DNA of 32,640 nucleotides from assembly GCA_012517025.1 (NCBI GenBank), contig JAAYVT010000575.1, forward strand, positions 1 to 32,640, in the 5' to 3' direction. This document shows, in pieces, positions 32,119-32,640 of the stretch. This DNA comes from Phyllobacteriaceae bacterium. Lineage in GTDB: Bacteria; Pseudomonadota; Alphaproteobacteria; Rhizobiales; Ancalomicrobiaceae. Position 1 is the stretch's first letter; each line of letters begins with the position of its first letter. The notes under the pieces are model-generated. The model saw nothing but the letters and a program-made list of their open reading frames with translations, had not been told where the DNA came from and ran no database searches. The position numbers were made by a program, and so were the translations under genes.

Positions 32119-32640
32119 TCAGCTGAAGACGACGTTGAGCGCGCTCTCCGGCAGATCCTTGCCGAAACACCGCTGGAAGAACTCGGCGACCTTCGGCCGC
32201 TCGGTCTCGTCGCACTTGTTGAGGAAGGTGACGCGCAGGGCGAAGCCGAGGTCGCCGAAGATCTCGGCGTTCTCCGCCCAGGTGATCACGGTGCGCGGGC
32301 TCATCACCGTGGAGAGCTCGCCGGCGACGAAGGCGTTGCGCGTCATGTCGGCGACGCGGACCATCTTGGAGACGGTGTCGCGGCCGTCGGCGGCGTCGCG
32401 ATAGTGCTTCGCCTTGGACAGGACGATGCCGACTTCCTCGTCGTGCGGCAGATAGTTCAGCGTGGTGACGATCGACCAGCGGTCCATCTGGGCCTGATTG
32501 ATCTGCTGGGTGCCGTGGTAGAGGCCGGAGGTGTCGCCGAGACCGATCGTGTTCGCCGTGGCGAACAGGCGGAAGGCCGGGTGCGGCTTGATCACCCGGT
32601 TCTGGTCGAGCAGGGTCAGGCGTCCGGAGCTCTCCAGCAC
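32119..32640 (-). CDS. cobS: CobS, cobaltochelatase AAA+ subunit (5' part cut by window edge)
   Basis: The last 173 residues are visible; the start lies beyond the right edge, and about 155 residues including Walker A and B are missing. The visible part has the MoxR-type AAA+ C-terminal region: RLFATANTIGLGDTSGLY (sensor 1 region), the HGTQQINQAQMDRW stretch (arginine-finger region), then the lid domain SPRTVITWAENAEIFGDLG and the end FQRCFGKDLPESALNVVFS. CobS is the ATPase motor of the aerobic cobaltochelatase with CobT. The gap to cobT is 19 bp, so both are in one operon. Confidence 0.96.
   Translation of the reverse strand: MLESSGRLTLLDQNRVIKPHPAFRLFATANTIGLGDTSGLYHGTQQINQAQMDRWSIVTTLNYLPHDEEVGIVLSKAKHYRDAADGRDTVSKMVRVADMTRNAFVAGELSTVMSPRTVITWAENAEIFGDLGFALRVTFLNKCDETERPKVAEFFQRCFGKDLPESALNVVFS

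Overview
The window is a GC-rich stretch of an alphaproteobacterial chromosome, most likely from the order Hyphomicrobiales. This rests on the cobS-cobT-(phytase-like)-DUF3108-rpmB neighbourhood, the cell-cycle regulator TrcR (DUF1013), a DUF1192 protein, an alphaproteobacterial-size L28 and very strong GC bias at third codon positions. No IS element, prophage, CRISPR array, tRNA or rRNA was seen. Almost all sequence is accounted for by about 30 genes, two of them cut by the window edges.

Layout. 1-1179 (minus): a cut DUF2946-like protein and a BASS-family transporter. 1265-7744 (minus): a complete periplasmic nitrate reductase operon, napFDAGHBC, with consecutive genes joined by short gaps or ATGA overlaps; it encodes both the NapGH and NapC quinol-oxidising routes. 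Divergent from it, 8001-9023 (plus) encodes a two-domain AsnC-like protein resembling the fused sirohaem decarboxylase NirDL. 9268-10661 (minus): DUF1192 and recF, translationally coupled behind a clear promoter. 10769-13772 (plus): a DHFR/RibD-like reductase, a cupin, a quinone oxidoreductase-like MDR protein and trcR.

13964-19173 is a signalling block. A LuxR-type response regulator (plus) meets tail to tail with a coupled FIST-domain protein and hybrid kinase (minus), the arrangement of NosP-NahK with ErbR/AgmR in Pseudomonas. Then come a DUF2478 protein, a small DUF6665-like protein and a stand-alone EAL phosphodiesterase with its catalytic residues intact. Nitrate respiration, a putative nitric-oxide sensor and c-di-GMP turnover are thus within about 18 kb; that they form one circuit is inference. 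19276-23828: an orphan TadG-like protein coupled to a receiver protein (minus), and a divergent membrane-bound hybrid kinase (HAMP-HisKA-HATPase-degenerate receiver-receiver-Hpt). A 35-nt inverted repeat lies just before the kinase start codon.

23907-25283 (plus) is a glutamine synthetase-like ligase. It is followed by the only long gene-free stretch, 25284-26057, which holds three diverged copies of a roughly 90-130 bp repeat centred on a small palindrome. 26058-29050 has two DUF3108 paralogues flanking rpmB and a coupled queuosine-precursor-type transporter. 29161-32640 (minus) has cobS (cut), cobT and a phytase-like protein coupled to cobT. The most interesting items are the isolated and diverged NirDL-like protein beside nap, the NosP/NahK-like module, the intergenic repeat family and the hairpin in the kinase leader.
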